The notes beneath the pieces were generated by a model. It was not told the origin of the DNA and made no database searches. It saw only the letters and a program-made list of their open reading frames with translations. The translations under genes and the position numbers were made by a program. Of a stretch of DNA of 39,543 bases, positions 9,704-19,687 are shown in pieces. Source of the DNA: Thermaerobacter marianensis (GTDB lineage: Bacteria > Bacillota > Sulfobacillia > DVGY01); assembly GCA_020724425.1 (NCBI GenBank), contig DYGY01000021.1, positions 1 to 39,543 of the forward strand, given 5' to 3'. How positions within the stretch are numbered: position 1 is the first letter of the stretch; each line of letters starts with the position of its first letter.

Positions 9704-10708
9704 ATGGATATTAGGACATACAAGGATGCTGGTGTGGATATTAAGAGAGGGGAAAGATTGGTAGAGAGTATTAGAACTCTGGCTAAAAAGACACAGAGTC
9801 CCGAGGTTATTAGTGGTATTGGTGGTTTTGCCGGGCTTTTTGCTTTAGGTGGTTACAAGGATCCGGTATTGGTTAGTGGTACTGATGGTGTTGGTACTAA
9901 GCTTGAGGTGGCGATTAAGTATAATAAGCATGATACTATCGGGATTGATCTTGTAGCCATGTGTGTAAATGATATCTTGGTACAGGGAGCAAAGCCTTTG
10001 TTTTTCCTAGATTATCTGGCTACAGGGGCAATTGAGGGGTATTTGGAGGATGTTATTAAAGGGATTGTAGAAGGGTGTCTACAGGCAGGTTGTACCCTTT
10101 TAGGGGGAGAGACAGCTGAGATGCCAGGCTTCTACTCTAAAGGATTTTATGATCTAGCTGGTTTTGCTGTGGGGGTAGTTGAAAGAGACAAGATTGTGGA
10201 TGGTTTAGGGATTAGGGCTGATGATGTTTTGGTGGGAATACCTTCAAGTGGGCTTCATAGCAATGGCTATTCATTGGCAAGGAGTGTTCTTTTGGGTCCC
10301 AAAGGGTTCTCTTTAGACTTATATATTGATGAGCTAGGAGCAAGACTTGGTGATGAACTGCTTAAACCTACTAGAATCTATGTCAGTATGGTTCAAAAGC
10401 TTTTAGAGTCTGTGGAGATTAAAGGCATGGCTCATATCACTGGTGGTGGTCTCAAGAGCAATACTCTAAGAGTGATTCCTCAAGGGCTAAATATTGAGAT
10501 TGATTATGAATCCTTTGCTAGGCCAGGGATTTTTAAGCTGATTCAGGATACTGGAGGTATCGCTGAAGAGGAAATGAGGAAGGTCTTTAATCTTGGTATT
10601 GGTTATGTCCTTATCGTTAGTGAGGCAGGTATTGAGAACCTCTTTAAGGAATTAGATTCCATGGGAGAAAAGGCATACATAATCGGAAAAGTTATTAAGG
10701 AGAGATAG
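9704..10708 (+). CDS. purM: Phosphoribosylformylglycinamidine cyclo-ligase (AIR synthetase)
   Basis: PurM closes the imidazole ring, converting FGAM to AIR with ATP, and shares its fold with PurL. Visible motifs are the N-terminal YKDAGVDIKRGERLV, the glycine-rich SGTDGVGTKLEVA near residue 60, CVNDILVQGAKPLFFLDY, and LLGGETAEMPGFY. The GTG at 9695 sits inside the AGGGG ribosome binding region, so ATG 9704, six bases after it, is preferred and gives MDIRTYKDAG. The protein is then 334 residues, as usual for the family. Confidence 0.95.
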   Translation: MDIRTYKDAGVDIKRGERLVESIRTLAKKTQSPEVISGIGGFAGLFALGGYKDPVLVSGTDGVGTKLEVAIKYNKHDTIGIDLVAMCVNDILVQGAKPLFFLDYLATGAIEGYLEDVIKGIVEGCLQAGCTLLGGETAEMPGFYSKGFYDLAGFAVGVVERDKIVDGLGIRADDVLVGIPSSGLHSNGYSLARSVLLGPKGFSLDLYIDELGARLGDELLKPTRIYVSMVQKLLESVEIKGMAHITGGGLKSNTLRVIPQGLNIEIDYESFARPGIFKLIQDTGGIAEEEMRKVFNLGIGYVLIVSEAGIENLFKELDSMGEKAYIIGKVIKER

Positions 10709-10709
10709 T

Positions 10710-11300
10710 ATGGCACTATCTATTGGCATACTTGTTTCCGGGCGGGGCAGTAATATGGAGAATATTCTACAGGCTAAAGATTTGCCTGTAGATGTTGCTG
10801 TGGTTATCAGTGATAACCCAAGGGCTCAGGCTTTAGAGAAAGCTAGGAAGCAGGGAGTGCGGGCTGTCTGTATTGAAAGAAAGAATACTAAAAGAGAGTT
10901 TGAAGAAGAAATAGTTAGGGAGTTGGCAGGGGTAGATTTGGTGGTTTTAGCAGGGTTTATGAGAATTCTAAGTCCCTGGTTTGTGGGTATCTATGAGGGT
11001 AGGATTATGAATATTCATCCCTCGCTTTTGCCTGCTTTTCCAGGGTTAGATGCTTGTAGGCAGGCTATTGAGTATGGTGTTAGGTTAAGTGGTTGCACAG
11101 TGCATTTTGTTGATGCCAAAATGGATCATGGTCCGGTAATTTTACAAACTGCTGTGCCTGTTTTTGCAGATGATACGGTGGAGAGTCTGGCAGAAAGAAT
11201 TCTAAGAGAAGAACATAAGTTATATCCTCAGGCTATTAGGTTATATGCCGAGGGTCGTCTAAGAATTGAGGGAAGAAGGGTTAGAATACTGGAGGGATAG
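10710..11300 (+). CDS. purN: Phosphoribosylglycinamide formyltransferase (folate-dependent)
   Basis: PurN transfers the formyl group from 10-formyltetrahydrofolate to GAR. It has the phosphate-binding LVSGRGSNMENIL at the N-terminus, the MNIHPSLLPAFPGLDA segment with catalytic Asn and His, and VDAKMDHGPVILQ with the catalytic Asp. At 196 residues it is the standard PurN rather than the ATP-dependent PurT. It begins one base after the purM stop, with AAGGAGAG as ribosome binding site. Confidence 0.96.
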   Translation: MALSIGILVSGRGSNMENILQAKDLPVDVAVVISDNPRAQALEKARKQGVRAVCIERKNTKREFEEEIVRELAGVDLVVLAGFMRILSPWFVGIYEGRIMNIHPSLLPAFPGLDACRQAIEYGVRLSGCTVHFVDAKMDHGPVILQTAVPVFADDTVESLAERILREEHKLYPQAIRLYAEGRLRIEGRRVRILEG

Positions 11301-11302
11301 GT

Positions 11303-12862
11303 ATGGTGAAAAGAGCTCTTTTGAGTGTTTATGATAAGTCTGGGATTGTTGAGTTTGCTCAGGGACTTACTGAGATGGGCTGGGAAATCATCTCTACCGG
11401 TGGAACTGCTAGGGCTTTACAGGGAGCAGGGGTTCCTGTGATACCGATTAAGGAGATTACTGGTCTCCCTGAGATTCTTGATGGCAGGGTAAAGACCTTA
11501 CATCCCACTATATATGCAGCATTGTTAGCCAGGAGAGAGGATCCTAGTCATTTGCAGACTCTAGCACAGATGGGTATTGTACCGATTGATCTAGTGGCAG
11601 TTAATCTTTATCCCTTTGAAGAGACTGTAGCTGGAAGAGAAGTGGAATTAGGTGAGGCTTTAGAGAATATTGATATTGGTGGACCAGCTATGATTAGAGC
11701 TGCAGCAAAGAATTTCCCTAGTGTGGCTGTAGCTGTAAATCCTTCAAGGTATACTGACATCTTAAGGGCTTTCCGGGAGGAAGGCAATCTCTCCCAGGAG
11801 TTCCGTCTGCTTCTGGCTCATGAGGCTTTTCAGCATACTGCTTTCTATGACTCAGTTATTGACAGCTATTTTAAGACTCTCAGACGGGAGAAGGTAGATA
11901 GGGGTTTCCCTGAGGAACTGGTAGTTTCCTATAGGAAGACTGAAGAATTAAGGTATGGTGAGAACCCACATCAGAAGGCTGCTTTCTATCGGGATGTACT
12001 AGATCAAGAAATGGGGATTGCTCAGGCAAGGCAGTGGCAGGGCAAGAAGCTTTCCTATAACAATATTAATGATGCTGATGCGGCTCTAAGACTGATTAAG
12101 GAATTTAATGAGCCTGCCTGTGTGGTTATTAAACATACTAACCCCTGTGGGGTTGCCATTGGCGAGGATTTGGATACTGCTTATGCTAAGGCTTATGCAG
12201 CAGACCCCATCTCTATCTTTGGTGGGATTGTGGCTTTTAATAGGACTGTTGATGAAAAGCTAGCTAAGGAACTAAACAAGATCTTTTTGGAGATTGTTCT
12301 GGCACCGGGCTATGAGACAAAGGCCTTAGAGGTGTTTGCTAAGAAACCGAATTTAAGGGTGTTAGAGGTAGATTTGAGTGAACCAGAAGAAAAGACTTAT
12401 GAGATGAAAAAGGTTTTAGGAGGCTTATTAGTTCAGGAAGAGGATAACATTAAGGAAAAGGGGAGCAGCTGGCGAGTCATTACTGAGAAGAAACCTGAGG
12501 AGAAGATGTGGCCTGATTTTCGCTTTGCCTGGCAGGTTGTAAAACATGTCAAGTCTAACGCTATTGTTCTTGTTAAAGATGGTCAGACCTTAGGGGTAGG
12601 GGCGGGACAGATGAACCGTATTGATGCAGCTAGATTAGCTATTGAGCATGCTAAGAAGGTATTGCCTGGTTCTTTAGAGGGAGCCGTTCTGGCTTCTGAT
12701 GCCTTTTTTCCTTTCCCTGATGTGGTGGAAGAGGCAGTCAAAGCCGGTGTTAAAGGCATTATTCAACCGGGGGGTTCCATTAAGGATGAGGAATCTATTA
12801 AGGCAGCCAATGATAAGGGTATAGCTATGGTATTTACAAGTGTTCGTCATTTCCGGCATTAG
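11303..12862 (+). CDS. purH: Bifunctional AICAR formyltransferase/IMP cyclohydrolase
   Basis: PurH catalyses the last two steps to IMP. Residues 1 to about 145 form the MGS-like cyclohydrolase domain ([15 protein letters not shown], then [15 protein letters not shown] and [16 protein letters not shown]). The rest is the formyltransferase domain, with [13 protein letters not shown], the catalytic Lys-His in [14 protein letters not shown], and the C-terminal [10 protein letters not shown]. Its 519-residue length fits. GGAGGG precedes the ATG. It is the last gene of the tightly packed part of the operon; 267 bases follow before purD. Confidence 0.97.
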   Translation: MVKRALLSVYDKSGIVEFAQGLTEMGWEIISTGGTARALQGAGVPVIPIKEITGLPEILDGRVKTLHPTIYAALLARREDPSHLQTLAQMGIVPIDLVAVNLYPFEETVAGREVELGEALENIDIGGPAMIRAAAKNFPSVAVAVNPSRYTDILRAFREEGNLSQEFRLLLAHEAFQHTAFYDSVIDSYFKTLRREKVDRGFPEELVVSYRKTEELRYGENPHQKAAFYRDVLDQEMGIAQARQWQGKKLSYNNINDADAALRLIKEFNEPACVVIKHTNPCGVAIGEDLDTAYAKAYAADPISIFGGIVAFNRTVDEKLAKELNKIFLEIVLAPGYETKALEVFAKKPNLRVLEVDLSEPEEKTYEMKKVLGGLLVQEEDNIKEKGSSWRVITEKKPEEKMWPDFRFAWQVVKHVKSNAIVLVKDGQTLGVGAGQMNRIDAARLAIEHAKKVLPGSLEGAVLASDAFFPFPDVVEEAVKAGVKGIIQPGGSIKDEESIKAANDKGIAMVFTSVRHFRH

Positions 12863-13016
12863 AGTAGTGGTGATTTGATGCTCCACACGCATAGATTCGG
12901 GGTAGCCTTATTCTCAGTAGGGTAGGGGAATGTACTAGGAAGGTAAAGATTGAGGAAGTTGCATAAATAACGTGGCAGTCTCTCATAAAGGTATTTTGAT
13001 AAAGAATTCCTTGAAT

Positions 13017-13129
13017 TAACTTAAGGGCAATGTAAAGAGATATAAGTTGCAGAGAAGAATTCATGAGCACCGAACTGACGATTATAGTTTAGGTCGGTAG
13101 TTGCTCATAGTATACAAGGAGGCATTCTC
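13017..13129 (+). promoter_or_regulatory. Candidate purD promoter and leader hairpin with a PurBox core
   Basis: TATAAG (13041-13046) is a possible -10 element, with only a weak -35 upstream (TTAACT at 13016-13021, spacing 19). A long imperfect hairpin follows: ATGAGCA (13063-13069) pairs with TGCTCAT (13102-13108), and ACCGA (13069-13073) or ACTGAC (13074-13079) pairs with the GTCGGT region (13093-13098). The 5' arm contains CCGAAC (13070-13075), the PurBox core. No T run follows, so it is not a simple terminator. It may be a PurR site, an RNA element, or both. The ribosome binding site AAGGAGG (13116-13122) comes right after. Confidence 0.4.
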
Positions 13130-14368
13130 ATGAGAGTACTGGTGCTTGGTAATGGTGGCAGGGAGCATGCACTGGCCTGGAAGTTAAGTATGAGTCCTCT
13201 GGTTACTGATCTTTATGCGATTCCTGGTAACCCAGGGATTGCTCGGGTAGCTAGTATTGAAGATGTGAGTGATCCTGTCGGTATTGCTAAGTGGGCTAGG
13301 GATAACCAGATTGATTTGACTGTTGTTGGTCCGGAGTATCTTCTTTCTGTGGGTATTGCTGATATCTTTGCAGAGTATGGATTGAAGCTTTTTGGGCCTT
13401 CTAAAGAGGCTGCCACTCTTGAAAGCAGCAAGGTCTTCTCTAAGGAATTGATGCGAAAGTATGGTATCCCAACGGCTGGGTTTGCAGTGTTCAGTCGCTT
13501 TGATGAAGCTAAGCAGTATCTTGAGGGAAAGGACTGTCCCTTAGTTATCAAAGCAGATGGTCTTGCTGGTGGCAAAGGTGTGGTAGTGGCTAAAAACAAG
13601 GCGGAAGCAATTTCTGCTTTGCAGAGTATCATGATTGATAGGGTTTTTGGTGAGGCCGGAAATTTCGTAGTTATTGAAGATTTTCTAGAGGGCAAAGAGG
13701 TATCTGTGTTTGCCTTAGTCAATGGTGATAAGGTTATTCCTTTAGTTGATGCTAGGGACTATAAGGCGGCTTATGATGGGGGGGAAGGACCCAATACTGG
13801 AGGTATGGGGGCATATTCTCCAGTAGAAGACTATACAGATGAGTTGTCTAGAAGGGTATATGAGGAGATATTAGAGCCAACTGCTTTAGGTATGGTCAAT
13901 GAAGGCAGACCCTTTAGAGGGATTCTCTATGCTGGTTTGATGATTTCTCCAGAGGGTGATCCTTATGTCCTAGAGTATAATGTTCGTTTTGGTGACCCGG
14001 AAGCAGAAGTGGTTTTACCAAGGTTAAAGAGTGATCTTCTAGAAGCCATTGTTGCCCTCATGGATGGTAGGACTGTTGAACTAGAGTGGGAAGGCTCTTG
14101 TGTGGGGGTAGTTTTGGTATCTAAGGGTTATCCTAAAGAGTATGAGGTTGGCTATCCCATTAAAGGCTTAGAGAGAGTACAAGATGTCCTAGTATTTCAT
14201 GCTGGTACAGCTATGAAAGAGGGAGAACTTGTAACTGCTGGAGGTAGGGTTCTGGTAGTTTCTGCTTTAGGGAAAGATAGAGAAGAAGCTAGACAGAAGG
14301 CTTATGAGGCGGTTAGTCTGATTGAGTTTGTGGGTATGGAGTTTAGAAGTGATATAGGCAGGAATTAA
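13130..14368 (+). CDS. purD: Phosphoribosylamine-glycine ligase (GAR synthetase)
   Basis: PurD is the ATP-grasp enzyme that joins glycine to phosphoribosylamine. The 412-residue protein has the N-terminal VLGNGGREHALAWKL, the ATP-grasp lid KADGLAGGKGVVVA, the GGEGPNTGGMGAYSP loop and the metal-binding LEYNVRFGDPEAEVVLP. The ATG has AAGGAGG seven bases upstream. Unlike the other pur genes it is not coupled to its neighbour: the structured 267-base gap may give it separate control. A strong terminator 38 bases after the stop closes the purine cluster. Confidence 0.97.
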   Translation: MRVLVLGNGGREHALAWKLSMSPLVTDLYAIPGNPGIARVASIEDVSDPVGIAKWARDNQIDLTVVGPEYLLSVGIADIFAEYGLKLFGPSKEAATLESSKVFSKELMRKYGIPTAGFAVFSRFDEAKQYLEGKDCPLVIKADGLAGGKGVVVAKNKAEAISALQSIMIDRVFGEAGNFVVIEDFLEGKEVSVFALVNGDKVIPLVDARDYKAAYDGGEGPNTGGMGAYSPVEDYTDELSRRVYEEILEPTALGMVNEGRPFRGILYAGLMISPEGDPYVLEYNVRFGDPEAEVVLPRLKSDLLEAIVALMDGRTVELEWEGSCVGVVLVSKGYPKEYEVGYPIKGLERVQDVLVFHAGTAMKEGELVTAGGRVLVVSALGKDREEARQKAYEAVSLIEFVGMEFRSDIGRN

Positions 14369-14405
14369 GTGATAGATAGAGAATATCTCACTGCGGTCTA
14401 TATAG

Positions 14406-14433
14406 ACCCCGGTCATTGGACCGGGGTTTCTTG
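14406..14433 (+). terminator. Rho-independent terminator of the purine operon
   Basis: A 9-bp stem (ACCCCGGTC at 14406-14414, GACCGGGGT at 14419-14427) with an ATTG loop is followed by TTTCTTG. Its 5' arm overlaps a 14-bp perfect palindrome, GGTCTATATAGACC (14395-14408), which could compete with the terminator stem. Confidence 0.88.
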
Positions 14434-14454
14434 TCCGTTAGAAAAGGGGTAGAT

Positions 14455-15762
14455 ATGGTGTCTAAACCGGCAGAATTGTTGTTAGGGATTCCTGAGTTGG
14501 GTGGTTTTGGTGAGCAGTTACCACCGGTGCGTATACCGGAGTCGGGTAGTATTCCCACGACTAGAAGGTTAAGGAACCTTATCGATACTGATGTTGTACA
14601 ACGGTTAAGGAAGATAAAGCAGTTGGGGCCTTTGTCTTTAGTTTACCCTGGGGGGATACATTCGAGGTTTGAGCATTCCTTGGGTACTTATGCCATGGCA
14701 AGGAAGATGCTTTTGCAGCTTTTAACCAATTATGCTGGGGGATTGGTAGAAGAGGAATTCCCTCTAGATGAGGGTGATGTAAGAGCATTCTTAGTGGCAG
14801 CATTGCTACATGATATTGGTCATTATCCCTTTTCTCATGTCCTAGAGGAGATACCTGCAGTTGGGGAGTTTGATATTATCCATCATGAGAAAAGAGCTAG
14901 GGAGATGATTGCTGGCTCTAAAGACTTGCAGAGGGTTCTTTGGGAACAGTGGGGTTTAGACCCAGAACGGATTGCTAGAATCATTGATGAGAGTGTCACA
15001 CCAGAGAATATTAAAGACAGGCGTTTATGGGAGATGTTAAGTGGTCCTTTGAATCCTGATAGGTTAGACTATCTTATGAGGGATAGCAGTCATGTTGGTG
15101 TTCCCTATGGTAAAGCTATTGATCTTGATAGGTTGCTTGGTTCTCTTGTTTTTGGTCCTTCTGGTCTGGCGGTTACTTCTAAAGGGATCTCTGCAGCTGA
15201 GACCCTTATGTTTGCTTCATATTTGATGTATCGGGAGGTATACTGGCATCATACCTCTAGAGCAGGAACTGCCATGTTAAAGAGGGCTGTCAGTGAAGCG
15301 GTTCTTCATGAAGAGATATCCTTGGGGGAACTCCTAAGGCTTAATGATGAACAGGCTATTAGTCAGCTGTTACAGTGTAAGAATCCTGTAACTAGGGATC
15401 TCATTATGAGACTAGAGGGTCCGGGTAGAAGGCTATATAAGAGGGTTGTGACTAAGGATATCCTTGAAGGCTGGTATTTGGAGCTAGCTAATGCTTCATA
15501 CTGGGAGCAGTTGGAGCTTTTGAGGGATGTAACCAAGAGGGCTGGTATTGCTGAGCATCTGTTGCTGGTAGATATGGCTGGGCCTGGGAAGCAGTTATTC
15601 TTTTCTGTACCAGTCATACAGGATGGGTCTTATCAGAATACGGCAGACCCAGAGGTATCGATTCTTGCTCCTTATGTTTCCAAGAATTTTCATGAGCATG
15701 CCAAGAGGCTATATCTTTTAGCACCGGCAGAAGTTGTAGAGAGGGTAAGGAAGGTCCTGTAG
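14455..15762 (+). CDS. HD-domain phosphohydrolase (YwfO/dGTPase-like)
   Basis: A 436-residue cytoplasmic HD-superfamily protein of the SAMHD1/dGTPase/YwfO type. The metal-binding residues are visible as HSRFEHSLGTYAMA, then LLHDIGHYPFSH with the HD pair, and later GPLNPDRLDYLMRDSSHVG with the second Asp. Characterised relatives hydrolyse dNTPs to nucleoside and triphosphate, which would fit the nucleotide genes around it; the actual substrate is inferred. The open frame extends upstream into the terminator, but AAAGGGG (14443-14449) points to ATG 14455. Its end faces tdk, with both stop codons within one small inverted repeat. Confidence 0.88.
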   Translation: MVSKPAELLLGIPELGGFGEQLPPVRIPESGSIPTTRRLRNLIDTDVVQRLRKIKQLGPLSLVYPGGIHSRFEHSLGTYAMARKMLLQLLTNYAGGLVEEEFPLDEGDVRAFLVAALLHDIGHYPFSHVLEEIPAVGEFDIIHHEKRAREMIAGSKDLQRVLWEQWGLDPERIARIIDESVTPENIKDRRLWEMLSGPLNPDRLDYLMRDSSHVGVPYGKAIDLDRLLGSLVFGPSGLAVTSKGISAAETLMFASYLMYREVYWHHTSRAGTAMLKRAVSEAVLHEEISLGELLRLNDEQAISQLLQCKNPVTRDLIMRLEGPGRRLYKRVVTKDILEGWYLELANASYWEQLELLRDVTKRAGIAEHLLLVDMAGPGKQLFFSVPVIQDGSYQNTADPEVSILAPYVSKNFHEHAKRLYLLAPAEVVERVRKVL

Positions 15763-15771
15763 ATAGGACCT
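15752..15771. terminator. Short inverted repeat shared by two convergent gene ends
   Basis: AGGTCCT (15752-15758) and AGGACCT (15765-15771) form a 7-bp stem with a 6-base loop that contains or touches the stop codons of the HD protein (15760-15762) and of tdk (15770-15772). There is no T run on either strand, so it is at best a weak bidirectional terminator or a 3'-end stabilising hairpin. Confidence 0.35.
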
Positions 15772-16336
15772 AATCCGGGAGTTCATAGCAGTCGCGGCAA
15801 CGAGCTTCATAGGCTTCGGTACCACCAATGAGTATTAGGGGTGAGGTGCGGGAAGCCGGCTTACCATCTATCAGTCTTTGGGTATGGTAGGCGGGTTTGC
15901 CGCAGACTACACAGATTGCTTTTAGCTTAACTACCTCATCAGCTAATGCTAAGAGTGTTGGTACGTTGTTAAATGGTCTGCCGGCAAAGTCTAAATCTAA
16001 TCCGGCAGCAATTACCCGATTATTGCGTTTGATTAAGGTCTGAATTATGTCTAAGATCTCACTTGAGAAGAACTGTACTTCATCGATAGCTACCACGTTT
16101 ACACCACGCTGTTCTGCTAGAATGAGGATATCCTGAGGCTTATCCGGGTCTATGGGTATGGCTTGGATACCGGTACCGTCATGTGAGACTATTTGCTGTT
16201 GAGAATAGCGGATATCGATGGATGGTTTAACTACTAGGACCCTTTGTTTAGCTATCATGGCTCGTTTGGCCCGACGGATCAGTTCTTCGCTCTTGCCGGC
16301 AAACATACTGCCACAGAGTACTTCTAGACTACCCAT
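15770..16336 (-). CDS. tdk: Thymidine kinase (TK1/type II)
   Basis: Tdk phosphorylates thymidine with ATP for salvage. The protein has the P-loop GSMFAGKSEELIRR (residues 9-22), the Walker B-like IDEVQFFSSE, and a zinc site formed by CVVCG and the C-terminal CRDC. The lasso region before the end, HTQRLIDGKPA, is typical of TK1-like enzymes. An upstream TTG and an ATG at 16342 are in frame, but AAAGGAG lies 7 bases before ATG 16336, which gives 188 residues. It is divergent from cdd, another pyrimidine salvage gene, and convergent with the HD protein. Confidence 0.95.
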   Translation of the reverse strand: MGSLEVLCGSMFAGKSEELIRRAKRAMIAKQRVLVVKPSIDIRYSQQQIVSHDGTGIQAIPIDPDKPQDILILAEQRGVNVVAIDEVQFFSSEILDIIQTLIKRNNRVIAAGLDLDFAGRPFNNVPTLLALADEVVKLKAICVVCGKPAYHTQRLIDGKPASRTSPLILIGGTEAYEARCRDCYELPD

Positions 16337-16381
16337 GAACATGCTCCTTTGCGACAAAAATTTTGACCTAACAGATTTCTG

Positions 16382-18155
<1,774 letters not shown>

Positions 18156-18184
18156 GGAAAACCCGGTCATTGACCGGGTTTCTC
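18156..18184. terminator. Bidirectional terminator between pdp and the DUF2007 gene
   Basis: A perfect inverted repeat (AAACCCGGTCA with TGACCGGGTTT, about 18159-18181) lies in the 27 bases between two convergent genes. Runs of A on the left and T on the right serve both strands. The core CCGGTCATTGACCGG closely resembles the terminator after purD. Confidence 0.82.
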
Positions 18185-18488
18185 ATAGTATGATGCCAAG
18201 TATTAGGGCTACTAGAGCTAGGTAGGCAGCTGTTTTTAGCCAGTCAAATCTCTTGGGGTTATCATAGGAGATGACTAACATTGCTTTAGAGAGATAGTTT
18301 TCTGGTACAAAGATTCTTGTATGTTCGGTCTTGTAGGGTATGTTTTCGCTAATTAGTATATCTAGAAGTATGTCTAGTTCTTCTTCTGTGGCTAGGGTTA
18401 GAAAGACCCAGGTACCCTCAAGTTTTCTGCCACAAATGGTACAATTGCTGCCTTCCAGATAGTCTATTTTGCAGTTAGGGCAGTACAT
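18183..18488 (-). CDS. Zinc-ribbon, DUF2007-like membrane-anchored protein
   Basis: This 101-residue protein has three parts. Residues 1-22 form a zinc ribbon with CPNC and CTIC (Cys 3, 6, 16, 19). The middle (about 28-75) resembles DUF2007, a small ferredoxin-like domain described as a putative signal-transducing domain, with EEELDILLDILISENIPY. The end is one transmembrane helix (about residues 84-101) with no tail. It lies 4 bases behind the acyl-CoA thioesterase, probably in the same operon. The function is unknown; the DUF2007 match is by eye. Confidence 0.7.
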   Translation of the reverse strand: MYCPNCKIDYLEGSNCTICGRKLEGTWVFLTLATEEELDILLDILISENIPYKTEHTRIFVPENYLSKAMLVISYDNPKRFDWLKTAAYLALVALILGIIL

Positions 18489-18492
18489 GTAA

Positions 18493-18897
18493 TCACTCCT
18501 GAGCTAGAACTTTTTCTAAGGACTGCCAGACTTCCGGGCTATTCTTTTTTACACTGCAGACTCGGCCTTCTTTGTTAATAAAGGCATGGGTTGTATAGCC
18601 TTCTGCTAGAAGGGTGTCATCTCGATAAATCTCATAGGAGAACTTAAGCCTAGTTGGGCTCATTTCTGTCAAGGTGGTCTTAATTGTGATTACATCATCG
18701 TATTTGGCTGAACGACGATAGCGGATGTGTGCTTCAGTGACCGGAAGGTATATTTCTTGTTCTTCCATTTCTTTATAGGTATAGCCCTTGTCTCTTAGGA
18801 ATTCGGTTCTGCCTATGGTGAACCATTCGAGGTAGTTGGCATAATACACTACTCCCATCTGGTCGGTTTCACCATAGCGTACACGGATATTAGTCAT
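18493..18897 (-). CDS. Acyl-CoA thioesterase, YbgC/4HBT family
   Basis: A 134-residue hotdog-fold thioesterase that would hydrolyse acyl-CoA esters in the cytoplasm. The N-terminal motif RYGETDQMGVVYYANYLEWF contains the catalytic Asp and the helix start of the 4-hydroxybenzoyl-CoA thioesterase family. RVRYGETD is typical of YbgC members. The substrate chain length cannot be read from the sequence. The ATG is preceded by GGAGGA, and a good minus-strand promoter is 37 bases upstream. It probably forms a two-gene operon with the zinc-ribbon protein. Confidence 0.9.
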   Translation of the reverse strand: MTNIRVRYGETDQMGVVYYANYLEWFTIGRTEFLRDKGYTYKEMEEQEIYLPVTEAHIRYRRSAKYDDVITIKTTLTEMSPTRLKFSYEIYRDDTLLAEGYTTHAFINKEGRVCSVKKNSPEVWQSLEKVLAQE

Positions 18898-18933
18898 AGG
18901 TTATCCTCCTGCAGGTTTATTTCGTTACTCTAT

Positions 18934-18962
18934 AGAATAATGTATGTTGGTTAAGCTTTCAA
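18934..18962 (-). promoter_or_regulatory. Promoter of the thioesterase gene
   Basis: On the minus strand TTGAAA (18957-18962) and TATTCT (18934-18939) are separated by 17 bases. They lie just upstream of the thioesterase ATG at 18897. The HAD gene begins on the other strand at 18979. Confidence 0.55.
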
Positions 18963-18978
18963 CAGGGAAAGGACGATA

Positions 18979-19617
18979 GTGTTGTCTAAGGATACGATTT
19001 TGTTTGATCTTGATGGAACTCTTCTTGATACTAAGGAGTTAATATTGCTGTCTTTTCAGCATACATTTAGGGAGCATTTGGGGATTGAGGTAGCCAGGGA
19101 AGAATTATTAGAGAATTTTGGTGAACCCCTTTGGAATACTCTTTCAAGATATACAGATGGGGATTTGGAACCTCTTGTTGCAACTTACAGGGAACATAAT
19201 TTAGGGAATCATGATTTGATGGTTGAGGCTTTTCCAGGGACCAAAGAGATTATGAGTGAGCTAAAAGGAAGGGGTTTCCGGGTAGGTGTGGTGACTTCTA
19301 AACTGAGACAATCGGCCTTGAAGGGTCTTAGGCTTTGTAGGTTAGAGGAGTATGTGGAGTGCCTTATTACTCTAGATGATAGTATGCCTAAGCATAAGCC
19401 TGATCCCTTACCTATTCTGCTGGCATTGGAACAGTTAGCTGTTTGTGCTGATCAGGCCATTATGGTTGGCGATAGTCCAGCAGACCTTGGGGCAGCTAAG
19501 GCGGCAGGTGTTGATAGTGCTATAGTGAGTTGGAGTGTTTTTCCTTTAGATAAGCTTGAGAAACCAACATACTGGTTAAAGCAGTGGGAGGATCTTTTGG
19601 AAATTGTTGAGATGTAG
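18979..19617 (+). CDS. HAD-superfamily phosphohydrolase (Gph/PpaX-like)
   Basis: A 212-residue HAD hydrolase of subfamily I. The nucleophile and acid-base residues are Asp10 and Asp12 in LFDLDGTLLD. Motif II is VVTSKL, motif III the Lys in PKHKPDPLP, and motif IV GDSPADLGAAKAAG. A helical cap domain occupies about residues 18-80. It could act on phosphoglycolate or pyrophosphate as Gph or PpaX do, but specificity is not visible. The GTG start has GGAAAGGA six bases upstream; TTG 18982 is an alternative. It stands just ahead of the large sensor kinase gene. Confidence 0.88.
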   Translation: MLSKDTILFDLDGTLLDTKELILLSFQHTFREHLGIEVAREELLENFGEPLWNTLSRYTDGDLEPLVATYREHNLGNHDLMVEAFPGTKEIMSELKGRGFRVGVVTSKLRQSALKGLRLCRLEEYVECLITLDDSMPKHKPDPLPILLALEQLAVCADQAIMVGDSPADLGAAKAAGVDSAIVSWSVFPLDKLEKPTYWLKQWEDLLEIVEM

Positions 19618-19687
19618 CCTAAATGGCTAGAGAATTTTTCCAATCCTATGCAGAATATATGAAGTAGCTTAGGAGGGAGGGATTGGA

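Noticed and set aside
12834-13070. Open frame on the minus strand in the purH-purD gap
   Set aside because: The product resembles no family, overlaps purH, and no ribosome binding site precedes it.
12863-13129. Purine, PRPP or guanidine (ykkC-type) riboswitch before purD
   Set aside because: The conserved core sequences of these classes that I know were not found; only a general hairpin could be supported.
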